Origin: Bathynomus jamesi
Lineage: Eukaryota; Arthropoda; Malacostraca; Isopoda; Cirolanidae
DNA: 64,000 bases
Assembly (NCBI GenBank): GCA_023014485.1
Contig: JAJOZX010006150.1
Span: 95,001-159,000 of the forward strand
Direction: 5' to 3'
The notes beneath the pieces are model-generated. The model ran no database searches. It was not told the DNA's origin and was given only the letters and a program-made list of their open reading frames with translations. Shown piece after piece: positions 1 through 9,860 of this stretch. The position numbers were made by a program, and so were the translations under genes. Numbering within the stretch: position 1 is the stretch's first letter; every line of letters begins with the position of its first letter.

Positions 1-497
1 ATTGTATATCTTCTGGATTACTCATAATTTTTTCGGCATTTTTAATCCACAGTGGAAAAGTCATTTTAAGTTGCATTTCCATATCTTCTAGTCTTGTCTT
101 TGTACTTTGTAGCTCTCTTCTTTTCAATGGAATTTCTCTTAGTTTCGCATTCTTTTCTGACAACGAAATTATTTTCTCACATGCTTTTTTCTCAGTAATC
201 ATTGGTATGTTCGCTTTATTGTAGAATGGTTGAATTTCTGTTAAAACAATTTTAGCTATATCTCGCTTAGTTCTTCTCTCTTTTAGACCCCTGTTGCTGG
301 TGAAATAGGAAACATCTAAGAACTTGTTCACTTGTTGGCAAGCGACATCCTACAATCTTTGCATCATTATTTGTGATGCCAGGACCTAATCCAAATATAC
401 AGGTTTTTTTTTCGTGTTTTTACATCAACTTTATCGCACCACTTGAACAAGTTTTACCACTAGAAGTGGCTTCACTGGCTTTACCACTATTATCCAT
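1..497 (-). pseudogene. Edge-truncated, frameshifted ORF of an unidentified repeat family
   Basis: Read on the minus strand, a coding-like stretch begins with an ATG at 497-495 (MDNSGKASEATSSGK...), shifts frame near 440 and again near 300, then stays open to the window edge. The last open part has about 115 residues, is rich in Lys and Glu, and contains NIPMITEKKACEKIISL. The style resembles repeated element-associated proteins of arthropods, but I cannot name the family. At least two frameshifts and the missing C-terminus (beyond position 1) make it a pseudogene. The call rests on codon continuity only. Confidence 0.4.
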
Positions 498-914
498 TAT
501 ATCATATATCAACTATTATCACCAACATATATCAAAAATTGACCTGTAATAGAAACATAGATTAATATTAAAGTAGTCTACATGCCTGAAAATAAGAAAA
601 AATAGCTATAGGTATTTCATGATGGCAAATGATGTTTATTAATAGTAGCTATGGCTTAAACACAAGCAAACTAAACATACTAGGCCTATAGTACCTTAAG
701 GATCATTCAATTCAATAAAATAAAGGTATATGTGAAAAAAATAATTTAAGGCAATTTATCCCAAAAATTGTCATTTTTGTAAAAGTTTAGGAGCTAGGTG
801 GACCCAGTAGATATTAATCAATTGACCTGAAATTTTGCATGTGAATTTTTTTTTAGGGAATGTAACCATAACGTAGGGCCAAATCAATTTTTGAAAGTTG
901 CCATTTTTGATGCA
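498..914. other. Unassigned AT-rich stretch
   Basis: No coding frame, RNA gene or terminal repeat is recognisable. It lies upstream of the broken ORF at 1-497 and ends where the LINE A 3' tail begins, so it may be the promoter side of the first repeat. Confidence 0.4.
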
Positions 915-1072
915 CCCTAAATTATACACTTTAACCTTACCTTATGTTGTTTCGTGCGTTGGTCTCTCTTCACACGGAGGTCAAGCTGGTGGCCCCGCCT
1001 CTAGGTCTGGCCTGGTGGAGGAGCGAGTTGCTTTCTTACGCTCTCCACCGTACATAGCCAGGCACGCCCGGC

Positions 1073-2491
1073 TCATTGGTACTGTCCTGAGCCAGGCATC
1101 CAGTCTTTTCTTGAAGATTTAACTTTGACCCCCGTTACGTTTCTTAGGTCCTTAGGAAGCTGGTTGAAAAGTCTTGGCCCCCTGACAACCAAGCTATTTT
1201 CCTTCAGGGTTGAGGAGGTCCCTTGTCGGGCCTTTAATTTGGGAACACTACACATTCTGCCTTTCCTATTTTCCAGTGTTGTTTGAATGGTAATTGGGTT
1301 TAGTTTTAGGTTTGGTACCAGTTTTTCGATCATTTTCTATATGTAGATTATGATGTACCTCTCTCTTCTTTCCAGTGAGTACAGATTTAGTTTACGTAGT
1401 CTTTCCCAGTAGTTTAGTTCTTTGCAGCCATCAATCTTGGCTGTGAAATGCCTTTGCGTTTCTTCTAGTTTATTAGTTTCTTCCTTTTTATATGGGGACG
1501 TCAAAACTGAGCAGTATTCAAGTTTTGGTATAATCAGTGTTTTTAGCAGGGGAATCATTACTGTCCTGTCCCTTTTCTTGAAAGTTCTTAGTACCTGTCC
1601 TTAAGGGCCCAATAGCGACGCGCGTTTTTGTTTTCCTTTTTGCATAGCTATAGAAGTATTTTGGATTTTCGTTTATTGCTTCTACCGCCTTTTTCTCTTT
1701 CCTCTCTGTATGGTCCTTAATCAGGGCTTGTATTTCCCTATCGATACCCTCCAGTTTTTCTTTTTTTTTCTTTCCTGTCATTATCTCCGCAGTTGCCTAA
1801 CTTCACCTCCACTCTCTTTCTTTTGCGGAAAAGTCTTCTCTTTGCCTCTCTAGCCAGCTCCTCTTTCCTTTTGGTTGTGATTTCGGAGCATATTTTTCTA
1901 AAATTCTCAGCGTTTTTTCTTCCAAGGTCGTTAGCATTTCTTCAGTTGTTTTATTCTCGAAAATTGTTCTCCATTCTATTTGGGTCATGTGCGATCTGAT
2001 TGCTTCCCAATTTATAGTCTTGGAGTTAAGTTAAAGGCCTCGAATTTACTTCTTTCCTCAATATGTGTATTGTCTTTTAATGCTGTCGTTATATTTGTTG
2101 ATATCTCGATTAAGTTGTGGTCTGAGATAATGGTTGGGGTTATTTTTATATCAGCACTCAAGTTCGTGTTATTCGTGAATACCAGATCCAGGCAGTTATT
2201 TTTTCTGGTATTTTCTGTTATCTCCTGTGTCAGCATGAACTCATTTTGAGAGCCATCAACATTTTTGTTTGCTCCTGGTCTTCTCTTGTGCCCCCCTTGT
2301 CCTGGTGAATATATGTAGATATTCCTATCCACCTTTTTGTATTTTATAAATGGGAAGTTAAAGTCTCCGCAGATCATTATATTGGGGGATGGAGGGTTTA
2401 TGGCCTTTATTTGCCTTCTGATATGATCAATGGCCTCCGAGAATTTTTCGGTTGGGGTGCTTGGAGGCCTATAGATGACTATTACTATCAC
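1073..2491 (-). pseudogene. LINE A ORF2 remnant: endonuclease C-terminal half, linker and C-terminal tail, RT core deleted
   Basis: 2491-2012 encodes the second half of an AP-like endonuclease with YRPPSTP, CGDFNFPFI, LDLVFTNN and the catalytic-type motif SDHNLIEI. 1988-1518 continues with a Lys/Glu-rich linker ending near GPL. 1558-1073 carries the post-RT region (PKLEYCSVLTSPYKKEE; LFNQLPKDLRNVTG). About 330 residues containing the RT motifs seen in copy 2 are absent. Frames change at about 2011, 1790, 1610 and 1335. Confidence 0.8.
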
Positions 2492-2582
2492 GTTTAGTTT
2501 TCTATTTTCACTGCTAGGAGTTCCACATAGCTGTTTGATTTACTTAGTATCGTCTCTGTTATATGACCTTCCTGTACATATA

Positions 2583-2924
2583 CAGGGCTGGATTAAGCAT
2601 TGTTAGGGCCGGGGGCAATGAATATTTTCGGGCCGGTGTCACTAGAAAAACAATTCTTTACCTGATACATCATACATGAGTGATGTGATCAGCTGACTGG
2701 GATCGATCAACAGAAAACTAAACAAAACAAAGATGTGATTACAGAAAATGTATACTTTGTTCACATAAATGGGATACTAAACTAGGTTTTGTAGAAGCGG
2801 AATCTAGAATTCTTTTTCTTTCTCACGGTCGACCAATTATTTCAACGGTAGATTATAGCGTTTACATAGTTTCTTGGGGCCGGTTAGCATCTGCCCCCTT
2901 TGCCCCCATTATAATCCGCTACTG
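2583..2924. mobile_element. hAT-type MITE inserted in the LINE A endonuclease
   Basis: The ends are CAGGGCTGGATTAAGC and, inverted, CAGTAGCGGATTATAA, and the element is flanked by a perfect 8-bp duplication TACATATA (2575-2582 and 2925-2932). An 8-bp duplication and CAG-starting ends are diagnostic of hAT elements. The 342-bp interior has no coding capacity. Removing it rejoins the endonuclease reading. Confidence 0.85.
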
Positions 2925-3206
2925 TACATATAGAGCACATCCATCTTTACGTCTCGTCGTTCTATCCGCTCTTAGTAAGTTGAAGCCCTCCATATTTATC
3001 TCTCTTATCAATACAATGTTCGCAGTTTTTACAATTTCCTTGGCAATCTTTAAGATAGTTTCTGTGAGGCATGCGATGTCCGCCCTTGTTTTGTCCATAA
3101 ATCCTTTCAGGTACGAAACCTTATTGAGTGATTGGTTTGGTCTTATTCCTTGAATATTAGCCAGGACAATTTTTATGTTCTCTGTTTTTCGTTGCCCCTT
3201 GCGCAT
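2919..3206 (-). pseudogene. LINE A ORF2 endonuclease, N-terminal part
   Basis: Encodes KIVLANIQGIRPNQSLNK, then TRADIACLTET and LLRADRTTRRKDGCALYV, matching the first conserved blocks of non-LTR AP endonucleases (N, ET and GGV/GCA-type blocks). It runs into the MITE at 2924. Upstream on the same strand lies ORF1. Confidence 0.75.
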
Positions 3207-3399
3207 TTCAAGTTTGTTTTCCTTCGATATCGCTTGATTCGTTGCCCTATGATCCTCCGAGAGAGATCCGTTTCCGCCTACTTGTACTGGTAGCTTCTTG
3301 CCCGGTAGCGGTTTGGCTCGGGGGTTTCAAGCTGTGTGAACTGCATGTGGATGACATTTAGCATCCGTAACGTGTCCGCGATGTTGAAAAAATTTTCTT

Positions 3400-3960
3400 G
3401 TTCTCTTATTGTGTTCCTATTGTCATTTAAACTTTTTCCTTTGTTCTCCGTCGGGAGATGTTGATACTAGCATTTTTTCCCAAATTTGCAGGTTCCATAT
3501 TTTGCGTAAGTCCTGCAGATGTCTGGGTGGTAGAATTTACACCCGTCTCCAAATTTACAATGACCATTATTATAGAAGAAATTGCATATTGGGGAATGTT
3601 CATATATACACATTGTCCTCTCTTAAATCTGCAATTATCTTTTATATAATTCCTTTCCCATATTTACTCTTGGCCTTTGTTTTTTGCTCCTTATTGGGGG
3701 ACAGTTTCACTCCGTTTTCTTGACTGCTCTCTTGTCTTGTCCTATTTGTGCTAGTGTGTGTGTGTCCTTCGTTGCCCTTATGATGTGTGTTGTCTTTACA
3801 CTCTTTGTCGTCTGTGTTTTCGGCCTCGTTTTGTGACGGTATTTGATTTTTTTTCTATTTCGCCTTTCTCCGTTTCTTCCGTTTTCCACTGTTCTTTGTT
3901 CCCAATTTCCTCTTTCATTCTCTTCTCGTAGTCTCTTTCTGCTTTAAATACTGTAAAAGA
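3400..3960 (-). pseudogene. LINE A ORF1 with tandem CCCH zinc fingers
   Basis: Hand translation of the minus strand gives a Lys/Glu/Arg-rich N-terminal part (3960-3707), then at about 3605-3475 two fingers: CNFFYNNGHCKFGDGCKFYH (C-x8-C-x5-C-x3-H) and CRTYAKYGTCKFGKKC (C-x8-C-x5-C). CCCH fingers bind single-stranded RNA in many proteins, so an RNA-binding ORF1 role is the natural inference. The second finger is followed by a stop near 3472. Frames shift near 3700 and 3610. Confidence 0.7.
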
Positions 3961-3965
3961 GTTTT

Positions 3966-3993
3966 ATACACACACACACACACACACACACAC
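3966..3993. repeat. (AC)n microsatellite
   Basis: Uninterrupted alternating CA run at the upstream edge of LINE A copy 1, abutting the next MITE. Confidence 0.95.
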
Positions 3994-4402
3994 AGTTGGG
4001 CACGCTACTTTCTATAAGTAACGGCGTTACCACTTCAGTTACTTCTATGATAAAGTAACGCGTTACCGCTACCTTTACTTTTAAGAAAAGATTAAAGAGT
4101 AAAAATGTCTTAATAATACTAAATTATACTCTGACTAAAAAAAATCAAGACAAACTCAAAAAAAAAAAAATGGCCTGTCCAAAAACTAATCTTGCAGATT
4201 TTTTAGGTGTGTGTTGTTCGTTAAAGGAACACTATTTTTCAAAAATTGGCATCTGATAGTCGTCCTTGTTTGGAGGAGCTAACAGCCAGTAAATGATACT
4301 AGTCAAATGATTAGTTTGAAAGTAGCGAGTAACGATTGAAATCGCTCAAAAAAGTAGTGTCGTTACCATTTTCGTTACATCTCGAAAGTAACGACGTTAC
4401 TC
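3992..4402. mobile_element. Probable hAT-like MITE with AGTAACG subterminal repeats
   Basis: The left end reads CAGTTGGGCACGC and both halves carry repeated, inverted AAGTAACG / CGTTAC motifs (4016-4070 and 4322-4400), typical of subterminal transposase-binding repeats of small hAT elements. The right end is degraded (CGTTACTCAAC) and the flanks are CA repeats, so no duplication can be shown. Confidence 0.5.
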
Positions 4403-4450
4403 AACACACACACGTGTGTGTATATATATATATATATATATAATATACAC

Positions 4451-4730
4451 CTTTGGTTAGCTTCCGCCCGAATTGTTCATTCTGACGAAGGTCAAGCTTT
4501 TCACTCCACCTTAGACCTACAGTTTAACGTGGAATCCGAACCACGCCCCATCAGCAGCCCAGCATCTTAACCACTAGGCCACCTAGGGTACCCATTTATC
4601 TACCAACCACTTTATTATGTGGAAAGATGAACAGCTGGGTTTTGCTGCGCGTCGGCTGCCGTCGGGTCTCGAACCCGGGGCCGATGGATTCGTAGTCAGT
4701 GACGCTAACCACTATACCACCGAGGCACAT
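4451..4730 (-). mobile_element. tRNA-derived SINE with two tRNA-like heads, copy 1
   Basis: Minus strand. Head 1 has box A-like TGGTATAGTGGTTAGCG and box B-like GGTTCGAGACC. A second tRNA-like unit follows (GGCCTAGTGGTTAAGA and GGTTCGGATTCC), then a tail with AAGCTTGACCTTCGTCAGAA. The same architecture recurs at 49607-49925 and 56875-57165 on the plus strand. The tail is shared with LINE A. It is flanked by (AT)n on its 5' side. No acceptor stem closes, so these are not functional tRNA genes. Confidence 0.85.
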
Positions 4731-5214
4731 ATATAATATATATATATATATATAGTAGAGCCCCGCCCATTTTATGACGTGTTTATGATGTCTATCTTTC
4801 AACCAATCCGCAATACAGAGCCCTCCAGCGGCCTCAGATGACCTCGGGGGCCGGCGCCACATAGTCTTTGTTCTTCCCCGGCCTCAGTTACTCCTATCCC
4901 TCCACGTCTTATCCAAATCTGGCAAGTGGTTTGGCCGGCCATAAGAAACAAAGAAAGTTCGCAGGCAGTTCCACCGTCACAATTATTAGTATACTGTAGA
5001 TAAGGTTCCATTATGATTACTGCAAGTCTATATGAACAGCTACCACAATACAACTTTTTATATACTTGTGATTTGAACCAAAAACAGACATTACACAACC
5101 AACCTCCACACACTCTCATTCCCCTTCTCCACCACCCCCCTGTCTTCTTTCTATTACGCTTGCTCCTCATTATCATATACTACTCATCCTTTTTAGATGT
5201 TTTTCGTTCCATCC
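4731..5214. other. Unassigned block containing a dispersed repeat
   Basis: About 4990-5106 (minus strand) is nearly the same as 17275-17380 (plus), sharing AAAAAGTTGTATTGTGGTAG and CAGTAATCATAATGGAACC. The rest is GC-richer and has no recognisable gene. The minus-strand ORF at 4799-5176 is not like any protein I know. Confidence 0.5.
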
Positions 5215-5388
5215 TCAACCTGTTTTGTTCTTCACATCCCCAGTTTGTGAGTAGTGAGAAAGTGTTTTGGAAACAGTAGACAATGATACGCCAGCTTTAG
5301 CAGCTGTTTGTCTTTGAGTGTTGCCTTCTTTATGGAGAACAATAATTTTCAACCTATTCTTGTATGAAATTTCTTTATTTGGAGCCAT
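5215..5388 (-). pseudogene. Tc1-like transposase N-terminal fragment (paired-type HTH)
   Basis: The minus-strand ATG at 5388 starts MAPNKEISYKNRLKIIVLHK, followed by TQRQTAAKAGVSLSTVSKTL, the helix-turn-helix pattern of Tc1/mariner transposases (an alpha-helical segment, then S-x-STV recognition helix). Only about 58 residues remain; the DDE catalytic domain is absent. It lies directly upstream of LINE B copy 1. Confidence 0.65.
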
Positions 5389-5406
5389 TATACTATCTTT
5401 ACGACA

Positions 5407-5818
5407 GATGGTTACCGAACCAACGCGCAGTGACAGTATTTTAGACAGTGATGACAACGAAAATATAATCGAAGGTTTGGAAGTAGGTGAGAGTTTGGGA
5501 TGTAGTGATCACCAAATTATTAGGTTTAAGCTATTGATAGAAAACAGTAAGGATAGTAACGTGATAGAAGTCCCTGATTTTCGTAGGGCTAATTTTGATT
5601 GTTTTGCGGACAGGATGAGCGTAGTGGACTGGGATAATTTATTTATGGGTTATGCACAAATTTTCATTGTGAGGCGTTTAAAGAAAGTTTTTTTGAATAT
5701 CGAAAGGGATAGTAAGCATAATCTGAAAAAGTTTTTTGACTACGTCAATATCGTAAGCTGATAAAAGATAGCAATAGGCGGCCCTCTAGTGGACGCTAAC
5801 GGCGCTTTGGCTTCTTAC
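5407..5818 (+). pseudogene. LINE B endonuclease C-terminal fragment
   Basis: Encodes VTEPTRSDSILD, then GESLGCSDHQIIRF, where SDH is the last catalytic block of AP-type endonucleases, and RRANFDCFADRMSVVDWDNL from the endonuclease-RT linker. The reading shifts frame after FADRMSVVDWDNLFMGYAQ and is interrupted at 5818 by the hAT MITE. Confidence 0.75.
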
Positions 5819-6542
5819 CAGGGCTGTGGAGTCGGTCAATTTTGAGTGGAGTCGGAGTCGGAAGTGCATAGTTGGATGGAGTCGGAGTCGGTGCAAATCC
5901 TTCAATTATAACCATAGCAGCCTAGGGCTAGGCCTAGCTCAATTTTATGAATAAATAGATTTAACCTAGTGTTTTAATATATAAATAATATATAAATATA
6001 AATAATATAAATATAGTTGCTTATAATTAATAAGGATTATAATTAATTAATTAACATAATTAATAATAAGGAAATTTAAAAAATTGTACTAGCAACCCTA
6101 AATTTTTTTCAGATTTTTAGATTTCAATTTGATAATTTTGATAAGCATCACTGAAAGAAGATTTAATGGAAGCGATCCTTTTTTTAAGAACAAATTCAGT
6201 TTAGGTTAGTACATTTTGTTACGGATGTTTATAATAATACAAAAACATCTTATTAATTTGCTAAACCAATAATAATCTTATTTTGTTTAAGCTTCAATCA
6301 GTTTGTATTTTGGGATTTATTGTAATTTTTGAATAAAGAGAAAAAAAGGCATTAAGGCATAGTTATAGCCACTAAGTAACCTGATGAGTCATGTGGTGGT
6401 GACGAAATGCCTTGTTTATGAATCTCCATTGGCCTAATAAAGCTAATCGTAATCAATTTGGCCTTAACATTCCATCGGAGTCGGAATTATGCAAGTCAGA
6501 TTTCTGGAGTCGGCAAATTTTATCACCGACTCCACAGCCCTG
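5819..6542. mobile_element. hAT MITE, 724 bp
   Basis: The terminal inverted repeats are CAGGGCTGTGGAGTCGGT and its inverse at 6525-6542, with adjacent subterminal GGAGTCGGAGTCGG repeats. A perfect 8-bp duplication CTTCTTAC flanks it (5811-5818, 6543-6550). The interior is very AT-rich and non-coding. It interrupts LINE B. Confidence 0.9.
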
Positions 6543-6607
6543 CTTCTTACGCTCAGGCGATAGCGGGTATTTTTAATAACTTTTTTGCAACAGTTTTTAC
6601 TATAGAA

Positions 6608-6836
6608 CAGGGGTGGCCAACCCAAGGCCGCGGGCCATAAAGTGGCCCGCCACGGTATTTGGGGGCCCACGTGATGAACGAACGAAGAAGAATAATCGAC
6701 TGAAAAATTAATTAAGACAAGGAAGGAACACGTTTTAAACGGATGTAGGAAAGGGGTAGGGTAGTAGGACAGTGGCCGGCCAAAATATTTGTGCCCATTA
6801 ATTGGCACGCCTAAAAATAAAGGTTGGCCACCCCTG
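6608..6836. mobile_element. hAT MITE, 229 bp
   Basis: The ends are CAGGGGTGGCCAACC and the inverse GGTTGGCCACCCCTG. The flanks CTATAGAA (6600-6607) and CCATAGAA (6837-6844) are an 8-bp duplication with one mismatch. Deleting it restores the LINE B FATVFTIED-type reading. Confidence 0.9.
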
Positions 6837-7171
6837 CCATAGAAGATGTAAATAATGTCCCCAACGTGGACGATATCGTTCCATTTAGTAGCGAGACTAT
6901 TTTGAATAAAATAACTTTACGAGGGTGAGATTGCGCATTATATCGATAAACTAAAAGTTAGCAAGTCTCCAGGCCCTGATACGCTTTATCCTAGACATTT
7001 GAAAGACGTTATCGTAGGCCCATTAAAAATTTTTAATAAATCACGGAAGCGGCGATTATTCCTGAAGACTTCAAATTAACTAACGTTACGCCCATTTTTA
7101 AAACATGCGACCGCACAGTAATTAGCAGATAGGCCTATTAGTTTAACGTCCATTGTGGGTAAACTTTGGAA

Positions 7172-7724
7172 TCCGTATGTTAATTTTTATTTATTGGGTT
7201 CAGAATCCCAGCTGAACCGTGAACGGCCAGTTCAACCTACAGCCCAAGAAAGCTAGACTGAAAACTTACGGACTTGGAGGTCCTATGGTCCTACCTCATT
7301 TGGACTACGATGTGGGCCTACCTAGGCCTCAGTTGCATAAATTAGATAAAAACAAGAGGCACTATTTATGGTCTTCTTTCTAAACCTTGCAACAACAACA
7401 CAACCTGCACCATTGCACGATGCAACAATCTTGTATCTAAACAACCAAACTGAATTGCAAGAGAGCGCTCTATAAGACCACTCCCTGTAAGTGCCGCATT
7501 CAACAAATGAGTAGGAAGGATGCGCAGTGCCCAAAAAAATGATGCCACAAGAGCCCAAAAATGCTAGCTCTAAATTAAGTGAATTTTTCACTAACCTTAC
7601 AATTATGAGATGGATATATATACACCTTAACTTAATATATACAAGCAATGCTGCATCAATCAGCTTAGTCATCATATCGCCTTGGGACAACAATGGCTCT
7701 TCCTCTTCTAGATTTTCTAACACC
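7172..7724. other. Unidentified 0.55-kb insert in LINE B RT
   Basis: LINE B homology stops after GGTAAACTTTGGAATCC and resumes at GTAGTTAGGGATCG. Between them is unrelated sequence with a minus-strand ORF of 133 residues (7322-7723) that I cannot assign. No clear terminal inverted repeat or target duplication is visible. Confidence 0.55.
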
Positions 7725-8049
7725 GTAGTTAGGGATCGTATCGTCGATCACTTAGAAAGTCAGGATTCGATTAATAGTAGTCAGCATGGGTTTCGACGCC
7801 ATAAATCTTCTTTAACTAATTTGTTAGATTTTTATAACGAAATAGTGCGCGAATACGATAGGCATAGAGCGGCTGACGTTATTTATTTAGACTAAAAAAG
7901 CGTTCGATGCAGTTTTGCATGGAATATTAATTGCAAGGTTAAAGCGCACGATATACGCGGTCAGGTGCTAACTGGTTAGAGGAATAGCTTCGTGCCAAGA
8001 AACAGAAGGTCGTTGTTAATGGTAGGGAATCGGGGTGGCTGGATGTAGG
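7725..8049 (+). pseudogene. LINE B reverse transcriptase fragment (upstream of the hAT insertion)
   Basis: Encodes VRDRIVDHLESQDSINSSQH, GFRRHKSSLTNLLDFYNEIV and a degraded YDRHRAADVIYLD (RT motif A region) with frameshifts at about 7890 and 7960. It ends at the duplicated target GATGTAGG where the hAT element was inserted; the next RT motif ([11 protein letters not shown]) is at 13640-13680. Confidence 0.8.
8042..8049 (+). repeat. Left target-site duplication of the hAT element
   Basis: GATGTAGG, matched exactly at 13636-13643. Confidence 0.95.
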
Positions 8050-8059
8050 CAGAGATGGG

Positions 8060-8195
8060 CACGATCTTGATCTTCAAGATCAGATCGTGATCTGATCTTG
8101 ATCTTGAAGATCACTTTTATTATGGTGATCTTGATCTAAGATCACTTTATTTCTTGTGATCTTGATCTTGAAGATCACTTTAGACTTCAAGATCA
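8060..8195. repeat. Left subterminal GATC-rich palindromic repeats of the hAT element
   Basis: Repeated GATCTTGATCTTCAAGATC and its variants. The matching array is at 13485-13625. In hAT elements subterminal repeats bind transposase; that role is inferred here. Confidence 0.8.
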
Positions 8196-8418
8196 CTTTT
8201 AATTTCAGATTCTTAAATATGCCGCTATGCGAATGTCATTTGTTTTTTGTCCAAGCGACATCTGGTGGCAACTTTGTTCAACACCGACTGTTTATGTTTT
8301 CTGTTAGTTGGGTGACTTGCGTCATGCGTGGGCTCATGGAAGGTGTAGTTGCTGTGGAATTTAGGCTCGTAAAAAGTGTAATTTACTGTGCAATTATGTT
8401 AAAAGTGTTCTATTAATA

Positions 8419-9779
8419 TAGGGTGGGGCACGGGAACCAAGTGTTTTTGGAATAATCAGGAAAATGATATTTATTTTTGTAAAGAAAATATATTGGTAGA
8501 ACAACATTCGTAAGAACATAGCATTTCATGTCATAATAATCATGTACCGAAAATTATATCTGGCATATGATGTCCTTGGCCGTCGACGCATTGTTGAAGG
8601 CGATTACGAAAATTGGCCTCCACTCTTCGCAGCAGGTGTCTGTTGATTTGGATGATTTGTTGACGGATCGCTTCCTTCAATGCATCTAATGTACGGGGCT
8701 TGTCCTCGTAGACACGTGACTTGAGGTACCCCCATAGAAAGAAGTCACATGTGGACAAGTCAGGGGACCGAGGGGGCCATGCAATGTCACCAAATCTCGA
8801 AATGAGATGGTTGGGAAACAGGGGGCGAAGAACAGCCATTGACGCTCTGGCGGTGTGTGGCGTGGCCCCATCTTGCTGAAACCACAAATGTCGACGAGCA
8901 ATACGCCTTCTTCGTAACTCAGGGATGAAAAAGGTGTTCACCATCTCAATGTAACGCCCAGATGTTATGGTAACGGTAACCCCATTTTGTTCGAAGAAAT
9001 AGGGACCGATGACGCCAAACTTTCCCACCGCGCACCAAACTGTAACCTTAGGGCTATGCAGCGGTTTTTCATGGAGTTGTCGCGGATTTTCAGCAGCCCA
9101 ATACCGACAGTTTTGATTGTTGACGGCCCCATTAAGGTGGAAATGGGCTTCATCACTCATTACCACCATCATGTTTTCATTCTGCTCATAAAGTGCAAGC
9201 ATTTCCTGTGCAAAATTCAGTCGTTGGGGGCAATCGTTTACATTCAATTCCTGCACCATCGCTAACTTGTATGGGTGAAAATGTAATTCTTCATGCAAAA
9301 TCCGTCTAACAGTACGATTGCTGATTCCGAGTGCAGCTGAATGTCTCCGAGCAGAGCGGCCTGGGCTTTGCAACATCGCTTGTCTGACCCTTTCAACGTT
9401 CTCTGGAGTACGCACAGTGCGTTGCGGCCCCTTCGGTTTTGTTTTCATTATTGAGCCTCCTGTTCGAAGATTGTTAACCCAACGTAAGATTGTGTCACGA
9501 GCGGGAACAGAGTCATTTCGATGAATGTTGAATCTGCGGCGAAACGCACGCTGAACTGCTGTCACTGACTCGCCACTCCTAACAAAATGATCATACGCGA
9601 ACATGCGGTGTTCTAACGTCCACTGCTCCATGATGGCACCTGAAAGATAAAGGTGAGTGTTAGTTAAAGTTAAATGCTATGAACCCAGGAATGGAATGCT
9701 ACCTACCGCACGCCCCTCCCATTCCTAATGGCCGATTACTAGCTATTCAAAAAACACTTGATTCCCGTGCCCCACCCTG
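8419..9779 (-). mobile_element. Mariner/Tc1-superfamily transposon, 1361 bp, apparently intact
   Basis: Imperfect terminal inverted repeats of about 34 bp start GGGTGGGGCACGGGAA (left from 8421) with the inverse ending at 9778. TA dinucleotides flank both ends (8417-8418; 9780-9781). It encodes one uninterrupted transposase on the minus strand (8540-9631). It is inserted in the 5' non-coding part of the hAT element, so it is younger than it. Confidence 0.92.
8540..9631 (-). CDS. Mariner/Tc1-superfamily transposase, full length
   Basis: 363 residues from an ATG with no stop or frameshift; the normal family length is about 340-360. An N-terminal helix-turn-helix region (residues about 1-60) is followed by a second HTH (about 75-115, SNRTVRRILHEELHFHPYK). 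The catalytic acids are visible as SDEAHF (D160), QQDGATPHT (D254) and WPPRSPDLSTCDFFLWGYLK (D291), with 36 residues between the last two. It catalyses cut-and-paste at TA in the nucleus. All motifs are present and both ends are intact, so the copy may be recent or still active; activity cannot be shown from sequence. The spacing differs from the 34 of classical mariners, so the subfamily is left open. Confidence 0.93.
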   Translation of the reverse strand: MEQWTLEHRMFAYDHFVRSGESVTAVQRAFRRRFNIHRNDSVPARDTILRWVNNLRTGGSIMKTKPKGPQRTVRTPENVERVRQAMLQSPGRSARRHSAALGISNRTVRRILHEELHFHPYKLAMVQELNVNDCPQRLNFAQEMLALYEQNENMMVVMSDEAHFHLNGAVNNQNCRYWAAENPRQLHEKPLHSPKVTVWCAVGKFGVIGPYFFEQNGVTVTITSGRYIEMVNTFFIPELRRRRIARRHLWFQQDGATPHTARASMAVLRPLFPNHLISRFGDIAWPPRSPDLSTCDFFLWGYLKSRVYEDKPRTLDALKEAIRQQIIQINRHLLRRVEANFRNRLQQCVDGQGHHMPDIIFGT

Positions 9780-9860
9780 TATATTATATATATAGGCATA
9801 AAATATAGCCTATAGGTCCGTATTCATAATAAATTAATTCTAAACATATTTTATTTACAG

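Larger units (their letters stand above)
915..3960 (-). mobile_element. LINE A copy 1 (non-LTR retrotransposon, internally deleted)
   Basis: On the minus strand the order is ORF1 with CCCH fingers (3960-3400), apurinic-type endonuclease (3206-2012, split by a MITE), linker (1988-1610), the C-terminal end of ORF2 (1604-1073) and the 3' tail (about 1070-915). The RT palm is missing: the reading passes near 1605 from the linker directly to the segment containing IPLLKTLIIPKLEYCSVL, which lies after the RT core in copy 2 (47960-48100). Several frameshifts also break it. The 3' end carries the motif related to AGCTTGACCTTCGT that is shared with the SINEs in this window. Dead copy; family name unknown. 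Confidence 0.8.
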
